In this document: in pieces, positions 1 through 8,427 of the stretch
Numbering within the stretch: position 1 is the first letter of the stretch
How the letters are laid out: every line of letters begins with the position of its first letter
Assembly (NCBI RefSeq): GCF_052115025.1
Contig: NZ_JBFRFW010000009.1
Coordinates: 124,001 to 188,000 of the forward strand
Length of the DNA: 64,000 bases
Direction: 5' to 3'
Source of the DNA: Bradyrhizobium_A sp052115025
Lineage (GTDB): Bacteria; Pseudomonadota; Alphaproteobacteria; Rhizobiales; Xanthobacteraceae
Made by a program: the position numbers and the translations under genes
Notes under the pieces: generated by a model
What the model was told of the DNA's origin: nothing
Database searches by the model: none
The model's input: only the letters and a program-made list of their open reading frames with translations

Positions 1-1318
1 CGACATAGCCGCCGGCGGCGCTCGCGGTCGCACCTCCCGTGATCACGAGGCTGCCATGACCGTATTCACCGACATGGAACAGGGAGCCACCACTGCTCTG
101 GACGACCGTCAGCATCGAACCTTTGCCATCGATGGTCACGGTGCCTTGACCGCTCGGCTGCATGCCGACCAGCAGTCCGTCGACCGTCGCCGTGGCGCCG
201 GTGTTCACCGCGAGACTTCCCTGGCCTTGATTGGCGATGGTCGCAGTACCGCCAAAGCCGGCGACCGGCGATACGGTCAGCGACGAACCTGTTCCCGACA
301 CCGTCACGCTACCCGCAGCGGAGGCCTGATCCGCGACGAACAATGACCCGGTGACCCCGGCAGTGGCGCCCGCGGCAAGGCTGACTCTCGCCGTGCCGAT
401 AATGCCGACCTCAAGCACGGTGTTGGCCGTCGAGCCGACCTGAAGTGACGTGCTGGCTCCCGAGGCCGTGAGGGTGCCCTGTCCGCCAACACCGGTCGAC
501 ATCTGGATGGAATTGGTGGTCTGAAAGCTTCCACCGTTGGTCAAGGCGACCGTGCCCGTGCCAGCCCCTCCGATCGTGACCAGGCCATTGGTGGTGAGCT
601 TCGAACCGTTGCCGTCGATGGTGACGGCTCCGCTTGCCCCCGCATATTGGCCAAGCGTGACGTTGACGTTTGCCGTGTTGGAGGCATGCACCTGGCCGGC
701 GTTGGAGACCTTGAGCATACCGGTGCCGTATAGTCCGACCGTCAGCGAACCCGCGGCGGTAAAGACAGATCCCGCGCCGTCGACGTTGACGGTTCCAGAA
801 CTGCCGGCGAAATTGCCCATCGCGACCAGCGTGGCGCCTGCCGTGCCGCCTGCGGTAAGGTTCAGCGTGCCGTTCCCGTAATTGCCGACATAGAGAGCCT
901 GCCCGTTGACCACACTCCAGTTCGAGCCGGCGCCCGTCACGCTCACGGCGCCGGTCGCGTGCGAGCCGTCGCCGATGATGCCGGTCGACGAGAACAGCTG
1001 CGCGCCGGAGCTGACGGTCAGAGCACCGCTGTTGGCCTGAGCGACGTCGATCCCGTTCGCGTAGCCGGTGCCGCTGGACAGCACCGCTGGCGGCACGGAT
1101 GCCGAGTCGAAGAAGACCGCGTCCGATCCCGTCGGCACCGCGTTGCCACCGCCGGGGATGATGGTCCAGTTGTTGGCAACCGACCAGTTCGACGACTGGC
1201 TGCCGTTCCAGACCAATTGGTCCGCAAATGACGGCGACAAACCGGCAACGAGCGCGATGGCGGTCGTGCTGAGCAGCATGGAAAGGCGACGAGACGAACG
1301 GCGATAATATCGAAGCAT
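1..1318 (-). CDS. autotransporter-type repeat protein, N-terminal part (cut by window edge)
   Basis: The reading frame starts at an ATG at 1316-1318, preceded by a GGGAG ribosome site, and stays open for about 439 codons to the left edge, so the C-terminus is missing. The first ~30 residues are a signal peptide (basic start, hydrophobic core ending in PSFA). The rest is Gly/Ala/Ser/Thr/Asn-rich and built of diverged units of about 50-60 residues, with recurring phrases such as VSVTGAGSNW, VTIDGNGSKL, VTVSGTGSSL and VTIDGKGSML, each followed by a LxVG/GxxGxGxL turn. This matches the beta-helical passenger repeats called T5SS/PEP-CTERM-associated repeats. A C-terminal beta-barrel, expected of a type V secreted protein, would lie outside the window. 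Adhesin or surface protein is the likely role. The antisense frames are also open over this stretch and are not genes. Confidence 0.8.
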   Translation of the reverse strand, partial: MLRYYRRSSRRLSMLLSTTAIALVAGLSPSFADQLVWNGSQSSNWSVANNWTIIPGGGNAVPTGSDAVFFDSASVPPAVLSSGTGYANGIDVAQANSGALTVSSGAQLFSSTGIIGDGSHATGAVSVTGAGSNWSVVNGQALYVGNYGNGTLNLTAGGTAGATLVAMGNFAGSSGTVNVDGAGSVFTAAGSLTVGLYGTGMLKVSNAGQVHASNTANVNVTLGQYAGASGAVTIDGNGSKLTTNGLVTIGGAGTGTVALTNGGSFQTTNSIQMSTGVGGQGTLTASGASTSLQVGSTANTVLEVGIIGTARVSLAAGATAGVTGSLFVADQASAAGSVTVSGTGSSLTVSPVAGFGGTATIANQGQGSLAVNTGATATVDGLLVGMQPSGQGTVTIDGKGSMLTVVQSSGGSLFHVGEYGHGSLVITGGATASAAGGYV

Positions 1319-1726
1319 GACCGCTCCCAGCGACGGAAGGCAAATCCCTCCGGAAGCGGATCAGCTAAAGCAGCTTCGAAGAATCGTCTTGCTCAGCGCT
1401 GGACTGTACTTGTCCGATTGATGAACCCGATGAGGTTTCTCCGCATTGCTGCGGTTTCGCAACACTTTTCCCCTGCGCGCCTTGAACCGGACATGACCCC
1501 AATTGACCTATACTGGACAAGGCAGCCGCGGCGTTGTTGAGCGTTCGACCACGTTGCCGTAACATCGGCCCATCCTGAACCGACACGCCCCCGAAGCGAC
1601 CAACTTAAATTGATCTCTCGGAATTGAAGTGAAACCGCTCAGGACGTTCAGACATGCTCCTGCCATCCCGCCCCTCCCGTGCATCGATCGCATGCGCGGC
1701 TGAACCCCCGATGCAGGATTGACCTG
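1319..1726. other. divergent intergenic region
   Basis: About 400 bases separate the two divergently read genes at 1318 and 1727. It is less GC-rich than the flanks and must hold both promoters. I see no convincing -35/-10 pair, RNA gene or small coding frame with a ribosome site. Confidence 0.4.
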
Positions 1727-2689
1727 ATGCAGAAGATGATCGTGTCTACGACCGACCTGCCGGCCGGGATCGACGACGAAGCGCGCTTCAATGCGTGGCA
1801 CGATGCCTTCCGCAGCCGGTTCGGTGCGGCGGAGATGTCGCAGATCGGCGATGGTCCTTTTCACGGCGAATGGGTCGTTGCCCCCTTCAAGGAAACGCTG
1901 CTGGGCTATTTCAAGGGCACGCCGATCTCGGTGGCGCGCTCGAAGCAACAGGCGGGCGCGCTCGATGGCTATACGCTGAGCTTCAATTTCGCATCCCACG
2001 CCTCGTCGCTGCTGTTCTCGTTTCCGCAATCCGACCGCGAAGCGCTCCTCACCCAGGGCCAGGCGGTGCTGTTCCGCCCTGGCGAAGCCTGGCGCTGCGA
2101 GCCCGCCGAGAACTGCCTGTCATTCCGGATCCCGAGCCGCGCGTTGCAGGGCCTGGTACCGAACCCCGGCGACCTCTCCCACAGTCCGATCGACGGTTCG
2201 CTGCCGGCGATGATCCACCTCCGGCGCTATCTCGGTATGCTGATCGCCAATGACGGCATCCCGGACGATCCGGCCTTGCGGGAGCATATCGAGGTGACGC
2301 TCATCGACCTGGTCGCGCTGGCCGTCGGCGCGGAGCGCGATGCGGCGATGCTCGCGCGCACCCGCGGCCTGCGCGCGGCGCGATGCACTGAAATCCTGGC
2401 CGAGATCCGCGACGGCTTTGCCGATCCGGTCTTCTCGATCCAGCGCGTGGCAGTCAGGCTCGGCGTGTCCGCGAACTACGTGCAGAAGCTGCTGGCGGAG
2501 ACCGGCACCGGCTTCAGCGAACGCGTGCTGGAACTCCGCCTGCAGAAGGCGCGTACGATGCTCGCCGATCGCCGCAATGATTTGCTGAAGATCAGCGACA
2601 TCGCGCTCGCCTGCGGCTTTAACGAAGTGTCCTATTTCAACCGCTGCTTCCGCCGCCGCTTCGGCGAGACGCCGACGGCGGCGCGGTAG
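1727..2689 (+). CDS. AraC-family transcriptional regulator
   Basis: A 320-residue protein with the two-part plan of AraC activators. The first ~200 residues form a sensor domain of the AraC-binding-like type found in regulators of catabolic operons. The last ~100 residues carry two helix-turn-helix units: RVAVRLGVSANYVQKLL, then ISDIALACGFNEVSYFNRCFRRRFGETP, the classic second HTH. I chose the ATG at 1727 over the one at 1679 because the residues added by the earlier start look non-native. It is divergent from the autotransporter gene and convergent with the liv operon, so its target is not evident; the autotransporter promoter across 1319-1726 is one candidate. Confidence 0.85.
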   Translation: MQKMIVSTTDLPAGIDDEARFNAWHDAFRSRFGAAEMSQIGDGPFHGEWVVAPFKETLLGYFKGTPISVARSKQQAGALDGYTLSFNFASHASSLLFSFPQSDREALLTQGQAVLFRPGEAWRCEPAENCLSFRIPSRALQGLVPNPGDLSHSPIDGSLPAMIHLRRYLGMLIANDGIPDDPALREHIEVTLIDLVALAVGAERDAAMLARTRGLRAARCTEILAEIRDGFADPVFSIQRVAVRLGVSANYVQKLLAETGTGFSERVLELRLQKARTMLADRRNDLLKISDIALACGFNEVSYFNRCFRRRFGETPTAAR

Positions 2690-2792
2690 GTCATCGCACG
2701 GGGCCAGCGCGCGGTCGGGAGCCCTGACCCAGTGTCGCGGCGCTCACCCGGGCTATGGCTCCGCGATCGGAGTTGCGCTTGCCGCGCCCAAC

Positions 2793-3542
2793 CTAAGACG
2801 TTTCCGCCTCGGCCAGGCGCTTGCCGCCGGCGAGGTAGGCGCTGTGCAGGATGTCCGGATTGTCCTGGAGCGTCGCGGCGCTGCCGCTGAACACGATGCG
2901 GCCGCGCTCCAGCACGTAGGCCTGGCGCGACAGTGCCAACGCCAGGGTCGTGAACTGCTCGATCAGCAGGATGCCGGTGCCGCCGGCGGTGATGCGGGGC
3001 AGCGTCTCGGCGAGGCGCTTGACGATCGCCGGCGCGAGCCCGAGCGACAGCTCGTCGATCAGCAGGAAGCGCGGCCGGGCGATCAGCGCCTGGCTCATGC
3101 TGACCATCTGCTTCTGGCCGCCCGACAGCGCTCCGCCGGCGACGTCGAGCCGCGCCTTCAGCTCCGGGAACAGCGCCAGAGCCCGCTCGATCTCGTCGGC
3201 GAGAGCTGCGGTGGAATGCATGGTGCCGGCGGCGCGCAGGTTGTCGCGCACGGTCAGTGACGCCAGGATGCGATGGCCCTCCGGCACCACGGCGATACCG
3301 GCGCGGCGCACCGTGTCGGGCGAGCGGCCGTCGATGCGCGCGCCATCGAAGGTGATGCGGCCCGCGGCCGCGGGCAGCATACCGGCGATGGCGCCGACAA
3401 GCGATGACTTGCCGGCACCGTTGGCGCCGACCAGCGCGGTGACCTCGCCGGCGGCGATGTCGAGGGACACGCCGTGCAGCACCTGCTTGCCGGCACGCTG
3501 GACCACGAGGTCGCGGATTTCGACGCGGGCGATGTCCGTCAT
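2793..3542 (-). CDS. livF: branched-chain amino acid-type ABC transporter ATPase LivF
   Basis: One of the two cytoplasmic ATPases of a high-affinity importer of the hydrophobic amino acid (HAAT) family. Walker A (GANGAGKS) is at about residues 39-46, the signature LSGGQKQM follows near 140, and Walker B reads FLLIDELSLGLAP. The Q-loop region VVPEGHRI is typical of LivF. The start is placed at the ATG at 3542, one base after the livG stop; an ATG nine bases earlier would overlap livG. It is the last gene of the reverse-strand operon SBP-livH-livM-livG-livF. These importers often carry substrates other than leucine, and the neighbouring dioxygenase-like gene suggests an aromatic compound here (inference). 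Confidence 0.9.
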   Translation of the reverse strand: MTDIARVEIRDLVVQRAGKQVLHGVSLDIAAGEVTALVGANGAGKSSLVGAIAGMLPAAAGRITFDGARIDGRSPDTVRRAGIAVVPEGHRILASLTVRDNLRAAGTMHSTAALADEIERALALFPELKARLDVAGGALSGGQKQMVSMSQALIARPRFLLIDELSLGLAPAIVKRLAETLPRITAGGTGILLIEQFTTLALALSRQAYVLERGRIVFSGSAATLQDNPDILHSAYLAGGKRLAEAETS

Positions 3543-3543
3543 C

Positions 3544-4251
3544 TCAGGCATTCCCCAGATAGGCTTCGCGCACCACCGGCTCGTCGAGCACGGCGCGGGT
3601 CGGTCCGAGGGCGAGGCGCTTGCCAAAATCGAGCACCAGCGTCTCGGTGCAGGTGACGGCGATGAGGTCGACGTCGTGGTCGATCAGCAGGATCTGCGCC
3701 CCGAACGTCGAGGGGATGCCGACGATGCGCTGCTTCAGCAGCATCGATTCCGCCTCGTTGAGGCCCGCCGCCGGTTCGTCCATCAGGATCAGCCGAGGCC
3801 TGCCGACGAGGGCCTTGGCGATTTCCAAAAGACGCCGCTCGAACAGGTTGAGCGCCGCTCCCAGGGTCTGCGCCACAGAGCCGAGCCCGACATAGTGCAG
3901 TGCGCGCTCGACCTGCTCCTCCGGCGCCGCGCCGCCGCGCGGCATGTGGTCGGCGATCGCCAGCACGTTGTCCCAGGCGGTGAGGTCGTCGGCGATCTGC
4001 TCGGTCTGGAAGGTGCGGCGCAGGCCGAAGGCGACACGCCGCGTCGGCGACAGCGCCAGCAGGTTGGTGCCGTCGATGTCGATCGTGCCCTGGCGGGGGC
4101 GCACGAAGCCGGACAGCACGTTGAGCAGCGTGGTCTTGCCGGCGCCGTTCGGGCCGATCAGGCCGACGATTGGCGCAGCGAGGTCGGCCGTGAGCGCCTC
4201 CAGCGGCCGGACCGCGCCGAACTGGACGGTGACGTCGCGGATGCGGATCAT
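3544..4251 (-). CDS. livG: branched-chain amino acid-type ABC transporter ATPase LivG
   Basis: The second ATPase of the first liv importer, 235 residues. Walker A is GPNGAGKT (about residues 33-40), Walker B is LILMDEP and the H-loop reads LLIDHDVDL. The ABC signature, YGQQR in standard LivG proteins, is replaced by LFERRLLEIAKAL, so the signature glycine is missing. The start ATG overlaps the livM stop (ATGA), showing translational coupling. Longer upstream versions of this frame only read through livM in another frame. Confidence 0.88.
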   Translation of the reverse strand: MIRIRDVTVQFGAVRPLEALTADLAAPIVGLIGPNGAGKTTLLNVLSGFVRPRQGTIDIDGTNLLALSPTRRVAFGLRRTFQTEQIADDLTAWDNVLAIADHMPRGGAAPEEQVERALHYVGLGSVAQTLGAALNLFERRLLEIAKALVGRPRLILMDEPAAGLNEAESMLLKQRIVGIPSTFGAQILLIDHDVDLIAVTCTETLVLDFGKRLALGPTRAVLDEPVVREAYLGNA

Positions 4252-5288
4252 GGCTTCGTCCCCGCAACGAGGCGGCCGACGCGCTCGAGCAGGCCGCCCA
4301 GCTGGCCGGCGACACCGGTCGGGGCGGTGATCAGCGCATGCAGCAGCGCGGCGCCGAAGAAGATCATCGCGACATTGCCGTCGACGCCGTAATCCGTCAG
4401 CAGCGACGGCACCGCGCGCAGCAACAGGCCGGTGATCACCGCGCCGACCCAGTTGTAGACGCCGCCGACCACCGTGAGCGCGAACAGGCTGAGGGATTCC
4501 GAGGCAGGGAAGGCGCGGCCGTCGAGTTGGCCGACGCCGCCCGCGAGCAGCGCGCCGGCGACCCCGGCGAGGAAGCCGGCGAGCGCGAACGCCCAGGTCT
4601 TGTACAGCAAGAGGTTGACGCCGGAGGCGAGCGCGGTGGTTTCGCCGGCGCGGATCAGCGCCCAGGCCCGGCCGGGCCTGGTGCGGCGGTGCAGCTCGAC
4701 CAGCATCAGGCCGAGCGCCAGCACCACCACGCAGTACACGAAGTAGGCGCTGTTCGAGCCGGCGATCGCCGGCCGCGCCATCATCAGCCGCTGGGTGGCA
4801 TCGGCGCGGCCGAGGAAGCCGGGGCCGCCGTCGGGATAGCCCCAGGCGTTGATCACGACCTGGAAGCCGCCGGCCAGCATCAGTGTCACCAGCGCGAGGT
4901 AGAGGCCGCGCAGCCGCAGCGCCGGCAGGCCGCACAGCACCCCGATGGCCGACGACACCAGCCCCGCGGCGATCAGACCAAGCTCGAACGGCAGATGAAA
5001 GGCGAAACCGAGCCGCAGCGCCACCCAGCCGCCAACGCCGAGCAGGCTGTACTGGCACAGCGACACCAGGCCGAGCTGGCCATACAGCAGCCCGACGCCC
5101 GACGCCGCCAGCGCGATCGCGGTCGCCGACGTCAGGGTCGAGATCCAGTAGCCGTTGGCGAGCGCGGCGACGACCAGCGCGGCGGTGATCAGCGCCAGCG
5201 GAATGACCACGATGTTGCGGTAGCGATCAAGGCCCGGCCGGCGGACCGCCACGACATCGCCAACCGCGCCGGCTTCCAGGGCGCTCAT
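4248..5288 (-). CDS. livM: branched-chain amino acid-type ABC transporter permease LivM
   Basis: A 346-residue inner-membrane permease with about nine to ten hydrophobic segments. It carries the LivM hallmark GLPALRLRGLYLALVTL in the middle and a late conserved segment SLFALTVVGGVYNWVGAVI. It forms the translocation channel with LivH. The start ATG at 5288 overlaps the livH stop (ATGA) and the end overlaps livG in the same way, so livH-livM-livG are tightly coupled. The N-terminal ~30 residues are cytoplasmic and not conserved. Confidence 0.9.
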   Translation of the reverse strand: MSALEAGAVGDVVAVRRPGLDRYRNIVVIPLALITAALVVAALANGYWISTLTSATAIALAASGVGLLYGQLGLVSLCQYSLLGVGGWVALRLGFAFHLPFELGLIAAGLVSSAIGVLCGLPALRLRGLYLALVTLMLAGGFQVVINAWGYPDGGPGFLGRADATQRLMMARPAIAGSNSAYFVYCVVVLALGLMLVELHRRTRPGRAWALIRAGETTALASGVNLLLYKTWAFALAGFLAGVAGALLAGGVGQLDGRAFPASESLSLFALTVVGGVYNWVGAVITGLLLRAVPSLLTDYGVDGNVAMIFFGAALLHALITAPTGVAGQLGGLLERVGRLVAGTKP

Positions 5289-6148
5289 CGCTGCTCCATC
5301 TTCAGCTTGGCGGTGGTGCTGAGCACGGCGACCGCGATCAGGGCGACCACGAAGGGCGTGGCGGTGCGGTAGGCGGCGATGGCCGGAACGATGCTGAGGC
5401 AAGCCTCGATCACGCCGATGACAAGGCCGGCGATCGCGGTGACGGTAAGCGACGACAGCCGGCCGAGGATTGCCGCCGCGATGGCCGGGATCACCAGGAA
5501 GGTGAGCTGCAATCCCTGCAGTCGCACCATGTTGGCGAGCAGCACGCCGCAGATGCCGGCGGAGACGCCGCTGATGACCCAGGCGATGGTTTCGACCGAC
5601 ACCACGCGGATGCCGAGCAGCCCGGAGAGGTCGCGGTTGTCGGCGAGCGAGCGCATCTTGAGCCCGAGCCGGGTGCGCGCCAGCAGCAGGCTGATGGCCA
5701 CGACGATGACGATCGCGAGGCCGATCGCCAGCACCCGCGTCATGGTCAGGCGGGTATCGAACACGTCGAGATAGGCGCGGTCGGTCGGCAGCGTCAGGCG
5801 GCGCGGAATCTCGCCCCACATCCAGCCGATGAAGCCGAGCAGCACCAGCGCGAAGCCGAGCGTACCGGCCGCGCGCACCACCGGATCGCGGAAGGCGAGG
5901 CGCGGCGCGACGAAGCGGCCATAGGCATACGAGCCGGCGGTTGCGACCGCAATGGCGGCGAGCCAGCCGAGCGGCGCGGCATAGCCGGCATTGATCACCG
6001 ACCAGGCACAGAACGCGCCGAGCGCGCCGACCGCGCCATAGGCGAAGTTGAGAACGCCCGTGGCGCGGTACAGCACCACGAGCCCGACCCCGGACAGGGC
6101 ATAGACGGCCCCGATGCCGAGGCCGGACACGATGAAGGGCAGCAGCAT
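5285..6148 (-). CDS. livH: branched-chain amino acid-type ABC transporter permease LivH
   Basis: A 287-residue inner-membrane permease. The start MLLPFIVSGLGIGAVYALSG and the segment GVLNFAYGAVGALGAF match the conserved LivH N-terminus, and the EAA-like loop is LARTRLGLKMRSLADNRDLSGLLGI. It pairs with LivM to form the channel. It lies 87 bases after the binding-protein gene, with a strong hairpin in the gap (6193-6222), an arrangement that usually lowers permease expression relative to the binding protein. Confidence 0.9.
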   Translation of the reverse strand: MLLPFIVSGLGIGAVYALSGVGLVVLYRATGVLNFAYGAVGALGAFCAWSVINAGYAAPLGWLAAIAVATAGSYAYGRFVAPRLAFRDPVVRAAGTLGFALVLLGFIGWMWGEIPRRLTLPTDRAYLDVFDTRLTMTRVLAIGLAIVIVVAISLLLARTRLGLKMRSLADNRDLSGLLGIRVVSVETIAWVISGVSAGICGVLLANMVRLQGLQLTFLVIPAIAAAILGRLSSLTVTAIAGLVIGVIEACLSIVPAIAAYRTATPFVVALIAVAVLSTTAKLKMEQR

Positions 6149-6192
6149 GCGATCAGGTCAATCCAGAGGTGGCGAGGGGTGGGATAGCTGCG

Positions 6193-6222
6193 CCCGGAAG
6201 GCAGGCGAACCTGCCTTCCGGG
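6193..6222 (-). other. intercistronic hairpin between binding protein and livH
   Basis: A perfect 13-bp stem (CCCGGAAGGCAGG with its complement) closes a CGAA loop between the binding-protein gene and livH. There is no T-run, so it is more likely a transcript-stabilising or processing element than a terminator. Confidence 0.6.
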
Positions 6223-6235
6223 GCGCGCTCCCCAT

Positions 6236-7510
6236 TCAGCGGACGATCCCCGCCTTGCTTTCGTACGCACGGATGTCGGCAAGCTCCGGATCGACGATCT
6301 TGGCGCAGCCGGCGACGGCCTTCCAGGTCTTGCCGCTGGTGACCGAGGTCCGCAGCGTGTTGTTGGCGTTGTGGCGCGCCGCGTCGGCGCCGAAATACCA
6401 CGAGCTGCACAGGATATCGCTGTCGAACTTGGTGACGCCGCGCAGGGCCGTGGTGACGCTGTCGCGGTCGATCTTGGCTGGATCGAGCGTCAGCAGCGTT
6501 TCGGTGGCGAGGCGCGCGGCGAGGTAGCCGGCCTGGGCGAAGGTGTCGCGTGGCACGTCGGCGGCGGCGTACTTGTCCATCACCGCGAGCCAGTTGGCAT
6601 TGTCGGCCTCCTTGGAGTCGAGCGGCTGGAACTCCATGTTGACCACGAACTTGCCATCCCAGGCCGCTCCCAATGCGCCGGGCACATCGTTGCTGTAGCC
6701 CGACGCTGCGGAGCCGAACTTGATCTTGTCGATCAGGCCCTGCTGCTCGGCGGCGACCATCAGCGGCAGCATCACGCCCTTGGGCATGCCGAGGATGATC
6801 GAATCCGGCTTGGAGCTCGCCGCCTGCAGGATGGTCGAGTTGGCGTCGGACGAGCCGGGATCGACCAGGATGGTCGAGGACTTCAGGCCGTTGGCCTTCG
6901 CCCAGGTCTCGATGCCGTCACACGACCAGGCGCCGACATTGGGAATGTTCGGCGCCACGCAGACGAAGGTCTTGGCGCCATAGGCCTCGTGGATGTACTG
7001 CGCGGCGGCGATCGACGACAGCCGCGGCCCGGCGTTGAGCGGCGCGTAGTTCTTGGCGGTGAAGCACTCGCGGGGAACGCCGACGCCGGCGATCACCAGC
7101 GTGTTGCTGGCCTCATAGCCCTTGGCATTGGCGGCGCACTCCACGAAGCTGGAGTTGCCGACCATCGCCACCACCTTCTGGTCGTCGACCAGCTTGGCGC
7201 GCAGCTGCGCGGCGGTCTCCGGATTCCACTGGTCGTCGCCGATGATGTAGTTGACCGGGCGGCCGTTGATGCCGCCATTCTCGTTGACGCATTTGAAGTA
7301 CGCTTCGGCGGAACGCGCCGAGGCGCTGAAGTCGTCGGGGCCGGTCTTGCTGACGATGGCANCGATGTTGATCGGCGTGCCGCTTGCCTTCTGACCGTTG
7401 CCCAGTCCGCACTTGAGCGCGGCGGCCTGGCAGTCGGCCATTGCGGCGAAGCCGATCAGGCTGGCCGCGGCAGCGGCAGCCGTCGTGATTGAACGCGATA
7501 GACGCGGCAT
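6236..7510 (-). CDS. periplasmic substrate-binding protein of liv-type ABC transporter
   Basis: A 424-residue type I periplasmic binding protein. The start ATG at 7510 has a GGGGGAGA ribosome site eight bases upstream. A Sec signal peptide occupies the first ~30 residues (…MADCQAAA). The mature part opens with the family phrase IVSKTGPDDFS and continues with NENGGINGRPVNYIIGDDQ. It is clearly paralogous to the binding protein at 18805: both share a DDxxxPxxAAQ segment, a MVGxxSxxEC segment and paired cysteines. The codon overlapping base 7362 is ambiguous (GNT); the paralogue has Gly there, so GGT is likely. First gene of the reverse liv operon and divergent from the cupin gene. Confidence 0.88.
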   Translation of the reverse strand: MPRLSRSITTAAAAAASLIGFAAMADCQAAALKCGLGNGQKASGTPINIXAIVSKTGPDDFSASARSAEAYFKCVNENGGINGRPVNYIIGDDQWNPETAAQLRAKLVDDQKVVAMVGNSSFVECAANAKGYEASNTLVIAGVGVPRECFTAKNYAPLNAGPRLSSIAAAQYIHEAYGAKTFVCVAPNIPNVGAWSCDGIETWAKANGLKSSTILVDPGSSDANSTILQAASSKPDSIILGMPKGVMLPLMVAAEQQGLIDKIKFGSAASGYSNDVPGALGAAWDGKFVVNMEFQPLDSKEADNANWLAVMDKYAAADVPRDTFAQAGYLAARLATETLLTLDPAKIDRDSVTTALRGVTKFDSDILCSSWYFGADAARHNANNTLRTSVTSGKTWKAVAGCAKIVDPELADIRAYESKAGIVR

Positions 7511-7808
7511 CAAAGGTCTCCCCCTCAAATTGCCCGTGACGGGCAGTGTCATGACATCGCTGAAAGTGCGTGGCGTCGGCGTTCACTGCGACGATCGCCC
7601 GGTTCCGCCGGACGCGCGGTGGTCCTGCGACGGAAAGTCCCACCAGCCTAAATTCATCGGGGAGGCGAGGGGAACGCGGCGCCTTGATCGGGCGGGAATG
7701 ATCATTTGACCAGAAGGGATTTGGACCATGCCTGAGGCTACCGAGCCCCGGAACAGCCATCTAGAACAACGCCACTGCCGATTTGGACAATTCAGGAGAC
7801 CGTGACCG

Positions 7809-8342
7809 ATGCCGGAGGCTGCAACGAGCGAATTTTGGCGTGATCTGAAGCCGATCACCAAGGTGTTTCAGCCCGATGCGCTGCCCGAGGTCTATCTCGC
7901 CAACGCACCGACCGACGACGAGCGCTACTACGTGCCGTTCACCGACACCGTGTTCTCGCGGCCGCTGTGGATCTCGCCGAGCCAGAACAAGTGGTGCGAC
8001 ATCCTGATGGCCAAGAAGGCCGGCCTCGTGAACCGCCACTATCACCCGCACGAAGTGTTCGCCTACACCATCTCGGGCAAGTGGGGCTATCTCGAGCACG
8101 ACTGGACCGCGACCAAGGGCGATTTCGTTTATGAGACGCCGGGCGAAGGCCACACGCTGGTCGCCTATGAGCATGACGAACCGATGCGGGTGTTCTTCCA
8201 GGTCAAGGGGCCGCTGATCTGGCTCGACGACAACGGTGAGCCGAACGGCTACTTCGACGTGCACCAGTACATCCAGATGTGCCGCGACCATTACGACAAG
8301 GTCGGCATCGGCGCCGACTACGTCAACAAGCTGTTTCGCTGA
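7809..8342 (+). CDS. 2,4'-dihydroxyacetophenone dioxygenase-like cupin
   Basis: A 177-residue single-domain cupin, the same length as 2,4'-dihydroxyacetophenone dioxygenase (an Fe-dependent enzyme cleaving an aryl ketone side chain into hydroxybenzoate and formate). The metal-binding face is visible: VNRHYHPHEVFAYTISG supplies two histidines and a glutamate, and PGEGHTLVAYE supplies the later histidine. The N-terminal part (KVFQPDALPEVYLAN) and the C-terminal part (FDVHQYIQMCRDHYDKVGIG) also resemble that enzyme. It is divergent from the liv operon and followed by an SDR. Relatives with other substrates are possible, so the exact reaction is inferred. Confidence 0.72.
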   Translation: MPEAATSEFWRDLKPITKVFQPDALPEVYLANAPTDDERYYVPFTDTVFSRPLWISPSQNKWCDILMAKKAGLVNRHYHPHEVFAYTISGKWGYLEHDWTATKGDFVYETPGEGHTLVAYEHDEPMRVFFQVKGPLIWLDDNGEPNGYFDVHQYIQMCRDHYDKVGIGADYVNKLFR

Positions 8343-8350
8343 CGGCGGGC

Positions 8351-8370
8351 GGCGAGGCTTCGGCCTCGCC
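8351..8370 (+). other. UUCG-type hairpin after the cupin gene
   Basis: GGCGAGGC-TTCG-GCCTCGCC forms a perfect 8-bp stem with a stable TTCG tetraloop, nine bases after the cupin stop codon. No T-run follows, so it may be a stabiliser or a partial attenuator before the SDR gene. Confidence 0.55.
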
Positions 8371-8427
8371 GCGGCCTGCAATCGTTTGATCGGAGCGCGG
8401 CGTGCAGCGCCGGCGGGGAGAGTTGTG

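Noticed and set aside
411..1343. 310-residue reverse frame over the autotransporter region
   Set aside because: It is a shifted frame of the repeat protein. It is Arg/His-rich and non-conserved; the frame starting at 1318 has a signal peptide and repeats.
2950..4392. 480-residue forward frame opposite livF-livG
   Set aside because: Antisense shadow of two clear ABC ATPase genes; composition is that of reversed high-GC coding sequence.
7236..7510. Pseudogene because of the ambiguous base in the binding-protein gene
   Set aside because: The frame is continuous on both sides of base 7362, and the affected codon can only encode Val, Ala, Asp or Gly.
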